NCBI GenBank assembly: GCA_001600635.1
Contig: BCKL01000010.1
Coordinates: forward strand, 743,573-807,572
Direction of reading: 5' to 3'
From: Leucosporidium creatinivorum
Lineage: Eukaryota > Basidiomycota > Microbotryomycetes > Leucosporidiales > Leucosporidiaceae
DNA: 64,000 nucleotides
The position numbers and the translations under genes were made by a program. Shown piece by piece: positions 12,287 to 23,233 of this stretch. The notes below the pieces were generated by a model. That model was not told the origin of the DNA, did no database searches, and saw only the letters and a program-made list of their open reading frames with translations. Within the stretch, counting starts at the first letter, position 1; each line of letters opens with the position of its first letter.

Positions 12287-13215
12287 ATGGACGCCGTCCG
12301 CCCTGTTCCCTCCCTCATCGCTGTGGTTCGCAACTCGCGCTGTTTGAGTAGCTCGCAAAGCTTGTTGGGAGCAAGCGGGTGAGCTCATAGCCTCGCTGGA
12401 CCCTCGGTGATTGTCCAATAACCTTGCAGCTGACCAGGACTCGCTCCTCAGCTCACCAACGAGAACGAGGTTCCGCTTCCAGCTCAGGCCGTCGAGGGCA
12501 CGCTCGCCAGTGAGAACCCAGTGAACGCGGTTGCTGGTGAGTTGACTGAATGTTCCCTGCACCCACCACTCCCCTATCTGATGCTGCTAGTCACTTGCTC
12601 GCGCCGGTTGGAGGGTGCGGAGCGTGCGGAGGGAGATGAGCACGCCCATGCTGACCGCTAGTCTTCATTGAATCCAGGCAGCCGGCGTGCAGCGGGTACA
12701 TCATCCTGTCGAGGTGCAAGACTGCGTCGGTCCCATCTGTACCACATCTCTCGACTTGAGGTCTTCAGGGCGTTGCGTGGCCGTCTGCTCCTGGTGAGTC
12801 GACCACGAACATCGTTCTCTCACCCTCCGAGAAGATGCTGACTATTTCCCCTTGCTCCGTGGCGTCAGGCGGGTCCTGGACTCTTGGTGATGAACTGCTC
12901 GTGAGTCCCGCTCAGTACGGGAGGGAGGGGCAGAACGGGCGACTTGCTGACCGCACTCTCTTCCCGCTGCTCGTAGAGCGTCGTCAATGCTAGGGCGATC
13001 ATTCAGAAGCATCAAGACCGTGTTCGGGTGCAGCGGCGTCGTTTCCGGCGACTCGTTGAGGGCTGGAGAGGCTCGCATCGGCTCGGTCTCATTCGGAGTG
13101 AGCTGCTCTGCACACCGACGAGGGCGAGTTCCGGCTGACTCCTTCTTGCTCACAGGTCCCCTACAATCGTGCTCCACGGGCAAAGGGGTATCTTCAGGAG
13201 GAACATCGCGCATGA
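12287..13215 (+). CDS. Doubtful small multi-exon gene
   Basis: A possible model starts at ATG 12287 (MDAVRPVPSLIAVVRNS). Later segments encode LTNENEVPLPAQAVEG, LLVMNCSASSMLGRSFRS and VPYNRAPRAKGYLQEE before a stop at 13215. Donor and acceptor signals bound each segment (gtgagc, gtgagt; ctcctcag, cgtcag, ctcgtag, ctcacag). However, the phase does not carry cleanly from the first to the second exon, and two alternative acceptors near 12680 give different frames. The repeated, well-formed splice signals argue for a transcript. The protein could be wrong or the gene decayed. No family recognised. Confidence 0.3.
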
Positions 13216-13772
13216 TGGCGGAGATCGAGTCGCTGCTCGGCGGAGGGAGATGAGGTCAATCTCGGCTTTCGTGGGGAGCCTGTTGGCTCGGATGGGCTGC
13301 AAGTAGAGCTATATTTCCGGAGCTTCGTGGTCGTTGTGGTTGGAAGGATACATCTGTGGATTATGGCTCGTCCCTAGTGTCCGTCAAGAGGGGGCGAGGC
13401 GATGTAACGCCTTTCAGAAAGCAAAGAGGGAGAAAAGCAGATTCAAGCGGAAGGCTAGAAGCTAGCACCCTATTGAAGTGCAGAATCGAGCATGATCGAG
13501 ACGAGTCGGCGGAGCTCGAAAGGGAGCGCGATCTGAGCGAGCGCGGCTTGACTTCCTGCCTTTACCTCGTCTTCCTCTCCGCTCGCCTACAAGCCGAAAA
13601 GCTTTGATGTCTACGCTTCGGGACGAATCAGGCAGCCCCCTTCTTCGAGAGGAGCCGCAAGAGACAGCTCTTCAGGCGGCGGCGCGCGTTTTGAGGTGAG
13701 TGCGAATGATTAGCTGCAGTGGAGGAGCAGGGGAAGAGCTGATACCGCATACTCGTGGCTAGAGACTTACCC
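13216..13772. other. Spacer before the 13.8-kb gene
   Basis: This 557-bp stretch has no supported coding exon. An additional 5' exon of the next gene could lie here, because a donor-like gtgagtgcg occurs at about 13697. Confidence 0.35.
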
Positions 13773-16700
13773 ATGGCTCTGCTCGGCGCCCAGCAAGCTA
13801 CAAACCCCCTCCGCGACGCCAATGGAGTCTTCAAGCCCGTTCGCTTCGAGTCGCAGGGCGCTTGGCACTCGGGAGCGTACGACTTTCAGGCCTTCGTCGC
13901 TTCTGCTGTGGCTACATCGTGCAGCGTAGACCTGGGACGAGGCGTCCCGATCAGTGGCAAGGGACAGCAGTGAGCTAGCCCTCGCTACCGGGAGCTCGGC
14001 GAGCTGCACAGAGGCTAAGCTAGCGATATGCAGGACGTACTACTTCGCCGGCAACTCGAACATGGTCGACTATGCGACTGAGGTCTTCGATTGGGTGAGT
14101 TGTGCAATATCAGGAGCTCGGCGGTAGATCTCGGTGCTCGGGGCTCATCCAGTTCTGCTCCTCTAGATTACCAACCTTCTCTTCTCCCTCGGCGACTACT
14201 CCTTCAACTTCATCCTCGGGTTCGCCATGGCCATGTGCAACGCTTCGAGCACCATCGTCAGTCGCAGCAGCGCCCTGCCCGGCTCCAAGGCCTCAAGCCT
14301 CCCCCTCGGTCAACGGCGCAAGCAGCTCGTCGCGCAAGGGAGTGGAGTCCTCGATGAGCTCTTCCTCGGCTCCAAAAGCGGAGGAAGAGCTACAGGAGGC
14401 ACGGGCACGAGATTCTGTTCCGCCAGTCCCGACCTCGGCGGTAGTGGTGGATCGGACAAAGCCGCTCGTGACGACTTCGATGAGGGTTGGCGCCGCTGCT
14501 ACACCTCTCTCGCTCTCTCTGGACCGTCTCCTTTGCCTCCAAGCTCTGTTGTAGATAGGCCACTCCCCGGTCGCTTCGTTCAGCTCGAGACGGATGGGAC
14601 GGTCGTCAAGGCGGCGGGCAAGGGGAAGGGCAAGGGCAAGGAAACGACTACGGCGGCGCCCAAGGCCAAAAGAGGTATGTCTACAGCCGAGCGTGACGCG
14701 GGAGAGTATTCTGACCAGTCTGCTCAGCTACAGCACCTACCGAGGACCGCGAGCCCGAGTCCAAGAAGCAGCGCACGGGCAAGATCGCCAGCAGCGCCGA
14801 AGTCGCCGCTCCTTCTTCGAGGCCAACTTTCATCCCCGACCTCTCGACCTGGGACGGAACGAACGAGCAAATTGTCAAGGAGGGATTTGGCGCCTTCCTC
14901 GAGCATGGACGGGAGGACAAGATTGACTGCCCCGACTTACCAATCCTCGGCGTCAACGACGACGGCTCGCTCAAGCTGAAGTGGATGCCGTCCTCGACGG
15001 TCCACCTCGACTCGAGTGATCCTCTGCGACCCCGTTACCGCACGATCTCGAGCGAGGGCGATACGGAGGAGGAGCGCCGACGTGACAGCAACGAGCGAAT
15101 TGAGCAAGACCAAGTGCGCCGAATCGCTTTACCTCGTTTCAAACCGCGCTGACCTCTGCTCTCGCGCATCACAGGACTTCCCCGAGGGCGGTACCGTCGC
15201 CGGAGCATTCTACAAGGCCCTCATGGTGTCGGACCGCGCCATTCTCAACGCCTACCTCCTCCCGCGCCGGTTCATCAAACATTTCCTCATGGGTGACATC
15301 CTCAACCCATTCTGGGATCGGTAAGTAGAAGATCAGCCTCTCTTCTACTTCTAATGCTGACCTATATATCCACATAGGCCTCGAGCTCATCTGCACGTCA
15401 TCCTCCCAAAGTCTGAGTCGAAACTCGGTGCACGAGAGTTGGAGACGGCCAACCAATACCAGCAGGTGTGCTGCACTTACGGCATGATTCAGACGCAAGT
15501 TTGCTGACTGCTCGCTCTCGTCACCTAGTTTGCACTCCACCACCGTCAGCAGGGCCCGTCCACGAGCAACGCCGACCTCCTCCCCGAGCCCGACGCCCCA
15601 AGAAAGCTCATCACCTACTCGATCGTGGCGACTCCTGGTCTCGGACTAGCTCATTCGAAGTCGCTCTACGCTTCTCACTACCGCAAACGGGCATTCGTCG
15701 TCGTGGATGGATCGGGCAACCTCTCGCCGAACGGAGGAGGTCTGGAATCGTTCATGACGGGAGTACACGACCACGAGAAAAGCACTGAGTCAATGACCGT
15801 GCATCTACTACCGCTCAACACCGATGAAGGGAAGAAGGACTTTGCGATGGCGGTCGGCCGCCTCGAGGCGACGCGGTCGGCTGGTCGCATCCTCAAGAAC
15901 TGCCAAGCCTCAACTATCGACATGGTGGACACTCCCGAGTCGAAGATGCTGGAGCAGTCAGCCTACTCGCAGCGCGTACAGCGTCAGCGCCTGAACCCGG
16001 AGGTCGCTCCTTCCCATCTCGCTGTCGCGCCCCTCGAGAACGCCGAGGACCTCGCCCTCGCTTACCAACAGCAGCTCTCGGCTCCCACCACTGCACCTCC
16101 TCGCGCACTCGTCACGCCCATCATCGTCGACTTGCTCACAGGAGACGAGAAGGCCGCCGACACATTGGCGCGCGAGAACCTCCCTCACGCCGGCACCTCC
16201 GTCACCTCCATCTGCCTTAACTGCTTTAGGTGAGTTCGTTCTCCGCACCCTGTTGCTGTTGCAGCAAAGCTGACTTTGTGATTATGTAACAGCATCAAGC
16301 CAAACGTCAAGGTTCGAGTATCGGGTGAGCGCGTCGAGAAGGTCGTCGCCGAGGGAGCAAGTGCAAGCCTCTCGAGGATCGTTCGTTGCGACTGCTCGTG
16401 CAGAGACCTCGTTCATCGGGAGCTGAGGCTGGGCGTCACTGGATGGTTCCTTGATGGTAGTAGCGCGGAGCAGGAGGCGCAGAGGATCTCGCTCACGAGG
16501 ATCGTCAAGGTTCGTCTCTCGCTTTGCAGCGGCTCTACTCGGGTACCGAGGCTGACAAGTTGTGACCTTATATAGGACTTCTCCGTCCCCAAATTCGCCC
16601 TCCACAACCGTCGTTCACTATGGCTCCATTGGTACACCAGTCTCACTTCCTCGATCAGCGGATGGAGTGAGTAGAAAGCGGTTCTTCCGTCGTTCTGTCT

Positions 16701-17178
16701 TCGAGCTGACCTTCAATCTCTTCACCAACACAGAGAAAATCCACGAGTCACTCAGCGCCTACCTCACCACCTACGCAGACGAGCTCGAGATGCACCCGCA
16801 ACGATTGCTCGCCGCCTTCATTTACGACCACACCAACTTTGCTCGTCATCTTATGGCGAACCTTGGTCCCGCCGTCTACGAGCTGTCGGATAAGGTCTTC
16901 CTCACGTCGGGTGAGTTGTCTTCTTCTCTCTGTGGAGCTGGAGTGCCGAGCAGGGCAGCGCCGAGCAGAGGCTGACCTCGAACCCCGCGAGCGCAGGTCA
17001 AACCAACGTCATCGACGCCAAGGTCTTCGCCGGACGCTCAGATGCGGTCGCAACCTGGCTCGAGCTCGGAATGGCCACGGCCGACGATTACAACGCCGTC
17101 AAGAAGAAGATGGTCGCGGAGGGACTCGGTTGGAGAGAAGCTGCAACGAGCTACTCGAAGGGAACGAGGGGAGAGTAG
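13773..17178 (+). CDS. Multi-exon protein of unknown function
   Basis: Exons run from ATG 13773 (MALLGAQQATNPLRDANG) to TAG 17178 (ending EAATSYSKGTRGE). Early exons encode GAWHSGAYDFQAF, TYYFAGNSNMVDYATEV and NLLFSLGDYSFNFILG. A low-complexity, basic linker follows (14.3-14.7 kb), where two frames are both plausible. The C-terminal half, from 14770 on, is continuous and looks globular: FIPDLSTWDGTNEQIVKEG, AGAFYKALMVSDRAILNAY, LWLHWYTSLTSSISGW and RLLAAFIYDHTNFARHLM. Introns are short with gtgagt or gtaagt donors. I recognise no domain. The start could be upstream if an extra exon exists. It neighbours the unassigned 5865-11098 gene but shares no sequence with it that I can see. Confidence 0.6.
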
Positions 17179-17397
17179 ACGGGTGGAGGGTAATTGAGTT
17201 TGATTTGTGCTATAACAGGACTCTGCCTGCCGAGAGCCAAGAAAGGGAAAGCGAGCTCAGACCGAGGCTGAGGGCAGCTCAAGCTCAAGCGCCGAGCGCC
17301 GAGATGTAGCCACCCTTGTCTCGGAGGCTGGCACAAAGGTGCGAGAGGGCTACAAAAAGTGGAACCGAGGCCTGTAGGTCGGTATGAGAGCAAAAAG

Positions 17398-17488
17398 AGC
17401 TCCCCGTGGGGATCGAACCCACGATCTCCAGATAGGACGTTCCGAGAGGTAATCGAAGTCTGGCGCCTTGCCACTGGGCCAGGGGAGC
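17398..17488 (-). tRNA. tRNA-Arg (anticodon TCG), with intron
   Basis: The acceptor stem is GCTCCCC paired with GGGGAGC. The D arm contains TGGCCCAGTGGCAAGG (A box) and the T arm GTGGGTTCGATCCCCAC (B box). The anticodon stem is CCAGA/TCTGG with loop CTTCGA, placing TCG at 17456-17454. About 19 extra bases after position 37 form a canonical-position intron. A CTTTTT tract directly downstream on the minus strand is a Pol III terminator. The gene appears intact and would read CGA codons (and others by wobble). Fragments of related tRNA-Arg genes lie at 3617, 21432 and 35103. Confidence 0.93.
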
Positions 17489-17984
17489 TTATGAATACAG
17501 CGTTAAAAAGAGGGTTATATGATATCCACTGCAAGCGTCGAAAAGTCGATCTCTGCCTTGCGAGATGGGTGAGGTGGGTGGCGAACGCCGAAGGAGCAGT
17601 TCGCGCTGGTCATTAATACAGAGTGTGGGTCGAGCGGTGCAGAGCAGTGAAGTGGGATTTGTGCTTGCTGCAATCCTTAACATGCTATTGCCTCTGGACC
17701 ACATGCCCTGGCCTGGGCGACTGGACAGCTCGGCGCGGATGGATCTCGCCGAGAGAGCCCCGACGAGAAGCCGTCGCGAAGGTGTGGTTCGGCTCTGATT
17801 TGCTTCCCGTACAGCTGCCATCGAAAAGTTGTAGCATTGTTGCATGAGAGCGGAGCGAGTTTGCCGTCGGCGTGACTTGCAAGCCCCCTGCGGGTTCTCC
17901 TCCACTCGCTGTAGCCTCCTCCTCTCCTCACCACAGGTAGAGGGAGCAGAGATGCAGTATATTGACACTACCTCACTAATACGT

Positions 17985-19777
17985 CTACACTCTCTGCGAA
18001 CCCGCCTCTCGCCTTCCCGAGTCCTTCGCCTCGCCCTCCTCCTCCGAAGACTCCTTCCCCTTCGCCCACTCAAGTTCTCCTGAACAGACGCGGGAGTAGT
18101 CGAAGGCGGAGTTGAAGGGAGAGTGGAGAAGGAGAGGAAGGGAGAGGAGGAAGGGAGGAAGGGATGAGGGGGAAGGGTGTGGAGTCGAGTGAGGTAGTAA
18201 ACTCTGAGAATGCGAGAACGAAGGTCGGTGAGAACGAAGTTCGGTGAGTGCGCCGAGAGAAGGGCACAGCAAGACCTCACCTCCTCCATGTTCGGTCTAC
18301 TGCCCAGTCGACAGCAAAGGCCGCCACCAGCGACGTTAGCAGGTCCGCCAAGCACTGCAGGAGCGCCGAGCATCAGCTCCGCCCGGCTGGTCGAGGAGAG
18401 GCACGGTCGACCTGTAGTCGCGCTCGTGTGTTGAAGTTGACGCCTGTGGAGGCAAGAAGGAGATCAGAGCTCTGTCGGGGAGAGACATGTTGAGACCTCA
18501 CCTTGACCTTCTCGGCGTCGGCCAAGGTGGTTCTGCCGGCGACGAAGCGTTCAGCGAGCACGAGCAGCGACGACTCACCGAGCTCATGGTGATGACCGTG
18601 ATGAGCACGACGAGGATGACGAGGTAGACGATGGCGATGAGCTCGAGTTCTCGAGTAGTTCTTGCCGAGGGGGCGCCATCCAGCCCGTTCCGCGCCGAGA
18701 GCTGCATCCGGGTCCGACGAGAAGGGCGCCTTGGTAAGCTGTTGTGAGAGGAGATATATCAGTACTTTGAGAGCAGGTTTTCCTGCGACTGTGCTGACGT
18801 ACCCCGAGGTCTGTGACGAGGTTCTTGACGAAGTCTTGCCGCCGAGTCGCTCCTCTCCAAGATCTCGTCGAGGCCCTGCGGATGAAAGGGGCACCGGTCA
18901 GCGTACTGTGCAGCTGTGGCGCTCCCGTCCGACCGCTCAAGCCCCAATGGGGTGCCGACAGGAATGACGAAGAGGGACGAGAAGGTCGAGAAGGAGCGCC
19001 GAGAAAGGGTGAGAGCTTACCATACGCTGATGCGGCGGTGCATCGCGAGGACGAGCATGACGATGCAGTGATGATGATCTCGGGGTTCATGGTCTTCTTG
19101 ATGCAGTAGATGAGGTAGATGGGGTAGATGAGGCTGCGAGCAAGGGAGCTGGTCAGCGAGCTGCACGATGCCGACGTCGAGGCTGTGCAGGCGATGCCGT
19201 CCATAGTCCAGCAGGTATCAGAGAGTGGTGTGCGCTTCCCATCACGGTCCCTCAGAGATCCCCCCCACCCGCTCGAGCTCGTCGCCGAGAGAGAATGACT
19301 CGACTCACTTGTACTTGGGCGCTCGTGTGATGCGTAGACCATGCTCGAATCCCAAGATGTAGAGCTCGACCTGTAGGGGTGCAGAGAAGGGCGAGAGAGG
19401 TTAGCTCATGCTCCTGCCCGTCAAGACGCGTCGCTGATGACCTCCCGGCTGGCTCCTCGCGCTCCTTATGAGCCTGGTCGCTACCGCCGAGAATAATACA
19501 GAGCACCAAAGCTGTCCGAGGTACGCCAGCGAGCCCGGGAACGGGCGAGGGAGATACGATGCGAGAGAGAGCTGGACGTACTCGACGATATAGGCCTCTG
19601 CGAAGGTGTAGGTCAGTTGGGGGGTGGGAGAAGGACTCACATGTACACCAATAGCATCTGCGAGGCAAGGAGCCAGTGCGAGGTCAGCGAGCGAGCTCAG
19701 CTGAGCCAGCAAGTCCCGCGTGGACTCTGTAGAGAGAACTGACCTGCAGCCATGGCTGGCAGCTCTGAGTAGGTCAT
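17985..19777 (-). CDS. Putative multi-pass membrane protein, reading frame uncertain
   Basis: From ATG 19777 the model reads MTYSELPAMAADAIGVH, then VEYVQLSLASYLPRPFPG and VELYILGFEHGLRITRAP, then a hydrophobic exon starting LIYPIYLIYCIKKTMNPEII. Further hydrophobic segments are CIVMLVLAMHRRIS, ELELIAIVYLVILVVLITVI and CLADLLTSLVAAFAVDW. Introns with good donors and acceptors separate them. The hydrophobic stretches do not all lie in one frame within their exons: apparent shifts fall near 19060, 18850 and 18650. Either the sequence has indel errors or the gene is damaged. At least four membrane spans are likely. The 3' end at 17985 (acidic Glu/Lys tail) is one of two possibilities. I do not recognise the family. 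Confidence 0.4.
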
Positions 19778-20298
19778 GACTCCGTGTAGCCCATGTTCCA
19801 CGAGATCGGGACCAGCGAGAGACGAGGTAGCTCAGAACGAGGAGATGTGGCGGAGGGCAAGCCTGGGAGGGGAGCTTCTCGCCCAAGTCGAGCGCTAGGG
19901 GTCGAGTCGAGCCGGCTGTAGCTGAGCGGCGAGGTTTCTCCTTTGGTGGGAGGCGACCAAGTCGAAGGTTCATCTAATCCTTCACCACTCCAGCGCCTCG
20001 AAAGGACGCTGAGAGTCGCGAGAGTCAATCGAACACGAACGCCGAGCCCCGAAGTTCGAACCAAGCTCGCGCTCATCCTCTTCTTAGCGTCGGACGACTC
20101 GGTGACAGCCTTGAGCCGCGCTAATCCTTCCATCTCACTAGCTGCCCGACAGAGATCATCTCCTCAGCTCAGAGCCACGCGCCGACTTCGCTTCGCCAGC
20201 GTGGAGAGGTCCAGAGCTGGACTATAGCACAGAGAACAGCAAAGCTTGCACAGCAGCAGGGTGGCGATAGTCGTGGATGTACAGAGAAGCCGGATCCT
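19778..20298. other. Spacer between membrane-protein gene and H3-variant gene
   Basis: This 521-bp stretch carries a minus-strand open frame (MEGLARLKAVTESSDAKK...) that could be a 5' exon of the membrane-protein gene. It ends in a stop before the exon at 19777, so I leave it out. It probably contains that gene's promoter and the 3' end of the histone-variant gene. Confidence 0.35.
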
Positions 20299-21117
20299 CT
20301 ACACATCACCGCGGAGACGACGAGCAAGTTGAAGATCTGAGGAAGGACGGTCGTCAGCTGGCTTCGGCGAGGAGTGGCGGACAAGGGAAGCAAGAACGGA
20401 CCCTTGACGTTGATGGTGATGCGCTTGGCATGAAGGGCAGCAAGATTTGCGCTGTAGATGTGTAGCAGTCCGTCAGCCCTCGGGGAAACATGTCGCGCAG
20501 ACGAGGAAGGGAGGGCTCACTCGCCGAAGAGAGAGACGAGATGCGCCTCAGCAGCTTCTTGCAAGATGGTGAAGGTCTGTCCCTGCCAGCGGAAGTTGGA
20601 TCCCAGGTCCTGAGCGATCTCGCGGACGAGACGAGCAAAGCTGTAGCAGTGCAGGGCCGGGTCAGCTCCCGCCCTCTGCTCGCCTGCCCTCCCCCCCCCG
20701 AGTGATCCCTCAGCTCAGCCGACTTACGCAGCCTTACTCATCAGGAGATCGGTCGTGAGCTGGTAGCGACGAATCTCACGGAGAGCAACCACACCGGGCC
20801 TGTTGTACAGCGAACGGGTTGTCAGGTGGAGCGCGACGAGCGAGCAGCGCATCGAGCCGAGTCGAGCGAGGACGCAGAGAGCTCACTTGTAGCGGTGAGG
20901 CTTCTTGGGCTGCCCACCACCTCCACCAGATCCAGCAGCTCCCCCTCCACCTCCAGTACCCCTTCCTGCTCCCGCTTGACGAGCTGCAGCTGCAACGAGC
21001 TGCTTGCGAAGAGCGACTCCTCCAGTCGACTTGCGGGCGGTTTGCTGCGAGGGACCGCTCAGTGAGGGTAAGGAGGGATTCTGTACTCGAGTAAGAAGTC
21101 ACCTTGGTGCGCGCCAT
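20299..21117 (-). CDS. CSE4: Histone H3 variant, CENP-A/Cse4-like
   Basis: Six exons (21117-21103, 21044-20887, 20799-20728, 20640-20521, 20451-20402, 20336-20299) join in frame to a 150-residue histone-fold protein. The N-terminus [14 protein letters not shown] is H3-like and is followed by a Gly-rich insert (about residues 31-50), then [20 protein letters not shown]. The alpha-2 region has [19 protein letters not shown], and the C-terminus is [18 protein letters not shown]. The Trp in place of the Phe of H3, the [10 protein letters not shown] core, the changed region before it ([14 protein letters not shown]) and the short divergent tail point to the centromeric variant, which replaces H3 in centromeric nucleosomes and recruits the kinetochore. 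Against this, the H3-like N-terminus is unusual for CENP-A and loop 1 is not lengthened. A non-centromeric divergent H3 is the alternative. Confidence 0.82.
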
Positions 21118-21431
21118 GTTGATACAGCCTGAGAGAAGCGAAAGGCGGAGGAGGTCAGAAACCAAGCCCTAGCTCGAGGGAGTGGCCCGACTTCGACCCT
21201 CTCCCTAGTCGGCCTAAGTCGAGGCTTCTTGCTGTACCAAACGCTGCTGGACGCCAAGCCACTTTTTGAGGTCATCTGTAGTAGTATTTGCACTTCTCTA
21301 CTACTACACAACATGTTCTCGACCCGCTCCAGCTCCCGAGCCACAGAAAGAGCCGGCGCGTGTTCACCTACATAAGGCGGCATGGGTGATGATCACCTAC
21401 AGGAGGGCCTGCATGGGTAAAGCCAATCTCT

Positions 21432-21452
21432 GTTCGACCCCCGCGGGGATCT
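21432..21452 (+). pseudogene. 3' end of a tRNA-Arg gene at the arm boundary
   Basis: The last 20 or so bases of a tRNA (T loop, T stem, 3' acceptor: GTTCGACCCC...GGGGATC) form the exact left end of the repeat arm. The rest of the tRNA is absent upstream. A CTTTTTGC Pol III-type terminator remains about 30 bp downstream. Confidence 0.75.
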
Positions 21453-22681
21453 AATGGCATACAAACCCTCAAACTTGCTTTTTGCTGCCCATACAGAGCT
21501 TCTAGAGCGGAGCTTTCGCGGCTCTACCTCCTTTTGCTGCGNGTNACAAGCTACAGGAAGCTCGGAATATAATGCTACAGTATCTAGCTACACGTGGGTC
21601 CCGCTCACTTTTTGTCTCGACCTCTTGATCATCTCCAACAGCAGCTTCAAGAGCTCGGCGAAGATGCCCTCCACCTCCGTTGCCCTCGCAACGGGTACAT
21701 CAGGGCGTGCTGAGGTCTGCAGAGGGGACATCAATGTGGATAAGTAGGTTTGTGAGCTGTGCGACACCTTCCTTAGCCAGGGAGATCCTCTGAAAGCTGC
21801 TTAAACTGCACCTGCCAGCGCCGAGTTCACCGCCGAGCGTCGCTCTCCGCCGTCAGCAAGTCCTGATACCTGTCTCGACAGAGTTACAGGCTTTCAGGAC
21901 TGTCTCTACCGGTGCTTGTACCTCTCACTGCCCGTCCTTTCCCTTCCACTTCGCTCTTTCGGCGCTCTTTAGTCGGCGCCCTCGGCGGCGGGCGGTGGGC
22001 AGACCCCTGAGACCAGAGACGACCGATCGCCTACAGATATGTACGCCTGGATCTGTACCAGCATATGAGGCGTCTCACAGCTTACGGCGGCGGCCATCGG
22101 ACTTTCAACCTCGCTGCTCGGACTTGCAACCTCGCCGAGCTTGACCACTCTTGACAAGCTTGCCGAGACCCGGAAACGAGCGCGGTGGTAGCACAGATGC
22201 TATTTTTTACGAAAGTCTCTCTCCGGAGCTTGGCGTATCCTACTCCAGCTTGTCACCTCGACTCTCTCACTTTCGGCGGAGCTCTCTCGGTCGACTCAAG
22301 CGCCCTCAGACGCTCAGATCTCGCTTACGCAACATTTTCGACTATACAACAAGAGCTCAGCAGGTCTCTCCTACTCACCCTCGTCTACTTTGCAGCAGAC
22401 CAGGACGAGAAACGACGGTTTCGCCCTGCCTCGAAAGACGAGCGAAACTCGGCCGCCAAGTTTGGACCACAGCGATCATCCCAGCTCTTCCACCACACTC
22501 TTCCTGTACCTCTACAGCTCCTTGCTTGCCCTGTTGCTCATGTATCGAGCCCACTACCGCGTCTTTCTGCGAAGAATCAGGCCTCTTCCCCCTTCACCCC
22601 TTACCGAGCCGAAGCCGAGCAGTGGAGAAGAGCGAGGAAAGAGATCAGCTTTGGCTTAGTTTCTTCGGTCTCGGTAGCAGG
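21432..22681 (+). repeat. Left arm of a 1,250-bp inverted repeat
   Basis: This arm matches 33873-35122 in reverse complement over 1,250 bp with no indel. By eye the copies differ only in the last 21 bp (three mismatches). Even the two ambiguous bases at 21542 and 21545 have mirrored Ns at 35012 and 35009. The arm begins within a tRNA-Arg 3' end and stops in sequence with no evident terminal repeat. It contains several open frames (for example 21454-21747 and 22151 on), none recognisable. I see no terminal TG...CA, polymerase, integrase or transposase motif, so it does not look like a known transposon class. Confidence 0.92.
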
Positions 22682-23233
22682 AGACGAAACGAAGCTTCGA
22701 AAGCAAGCTGCTCTCGTGGTGCCGTGAACTGGTGTCGAATGAAGCTTCGCCGATGCTGCCGTTATCGCTCTCGCTGGCTTCAGACTTCAAGCGGCCTGAC
22801 TCTCGCTCTCACCTTCTTCCCTATCCTCTCGCCCTCGATCTGAGCTTGATCAAGAGGCATTAAGATCACGAACCCTACCCTACGAATCCTATCGGAGGGA
22901 GGTAACAGCAAGAGGGGCCGAGACGAGGTCACCAACAAGTGAGACTTGACACTAGAGCGAGGGAGAGACTGAACAGCAGGGAGAGGTCAAGGGTAGACAG
23001 CTGGAGTGGTAATGAGGTAGACAAGCAAGGAAACGACAGGCGAGAGCGAAGGAGGGCGCAAGAGGTGTAAGAGGGAACATCTCGGCGAAGGGGAGAGGAG
23101 GGATCCTCGCCTCGACGGCGGTTTTTGCTATACAAGGGAGGTCGGGAGTGGAAAATTGAAAGCAGGGAGGGTGGTGGAGGAGGGAAGACGAAATCGGAGG
23201 AGGTTGCTGTGAAGGGAGATCGACTCGGCGAAC
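22682..23233. other. Spacer between repeat arm and NDT80-like gene
   Basis: This 552-bp stretch is just outside the inverted-repeat arm and downstream of the minus-strand NDT80-like gene. Purine-rich; I see no supported gene. It probably holds the 3' untranslated region of that gene. Confidence 0.45.

Noticed and set aside
20299-21117. Canonical histone H3
   Set aside because: The core differs at many positions that are nearly invariant in H3, has a Trp where H3 has Phe, and the tail carries a Gly-rich insert.
22151-22843. A 230-codon open frame in the left repeat arm (and its copy in the right arm) as a gene
   Set aside because: The frame runs beyond the arm on the left side, composition is Ser/Arg/Pro-rich as in random GC-rich frames, and no domain or splice support exists.
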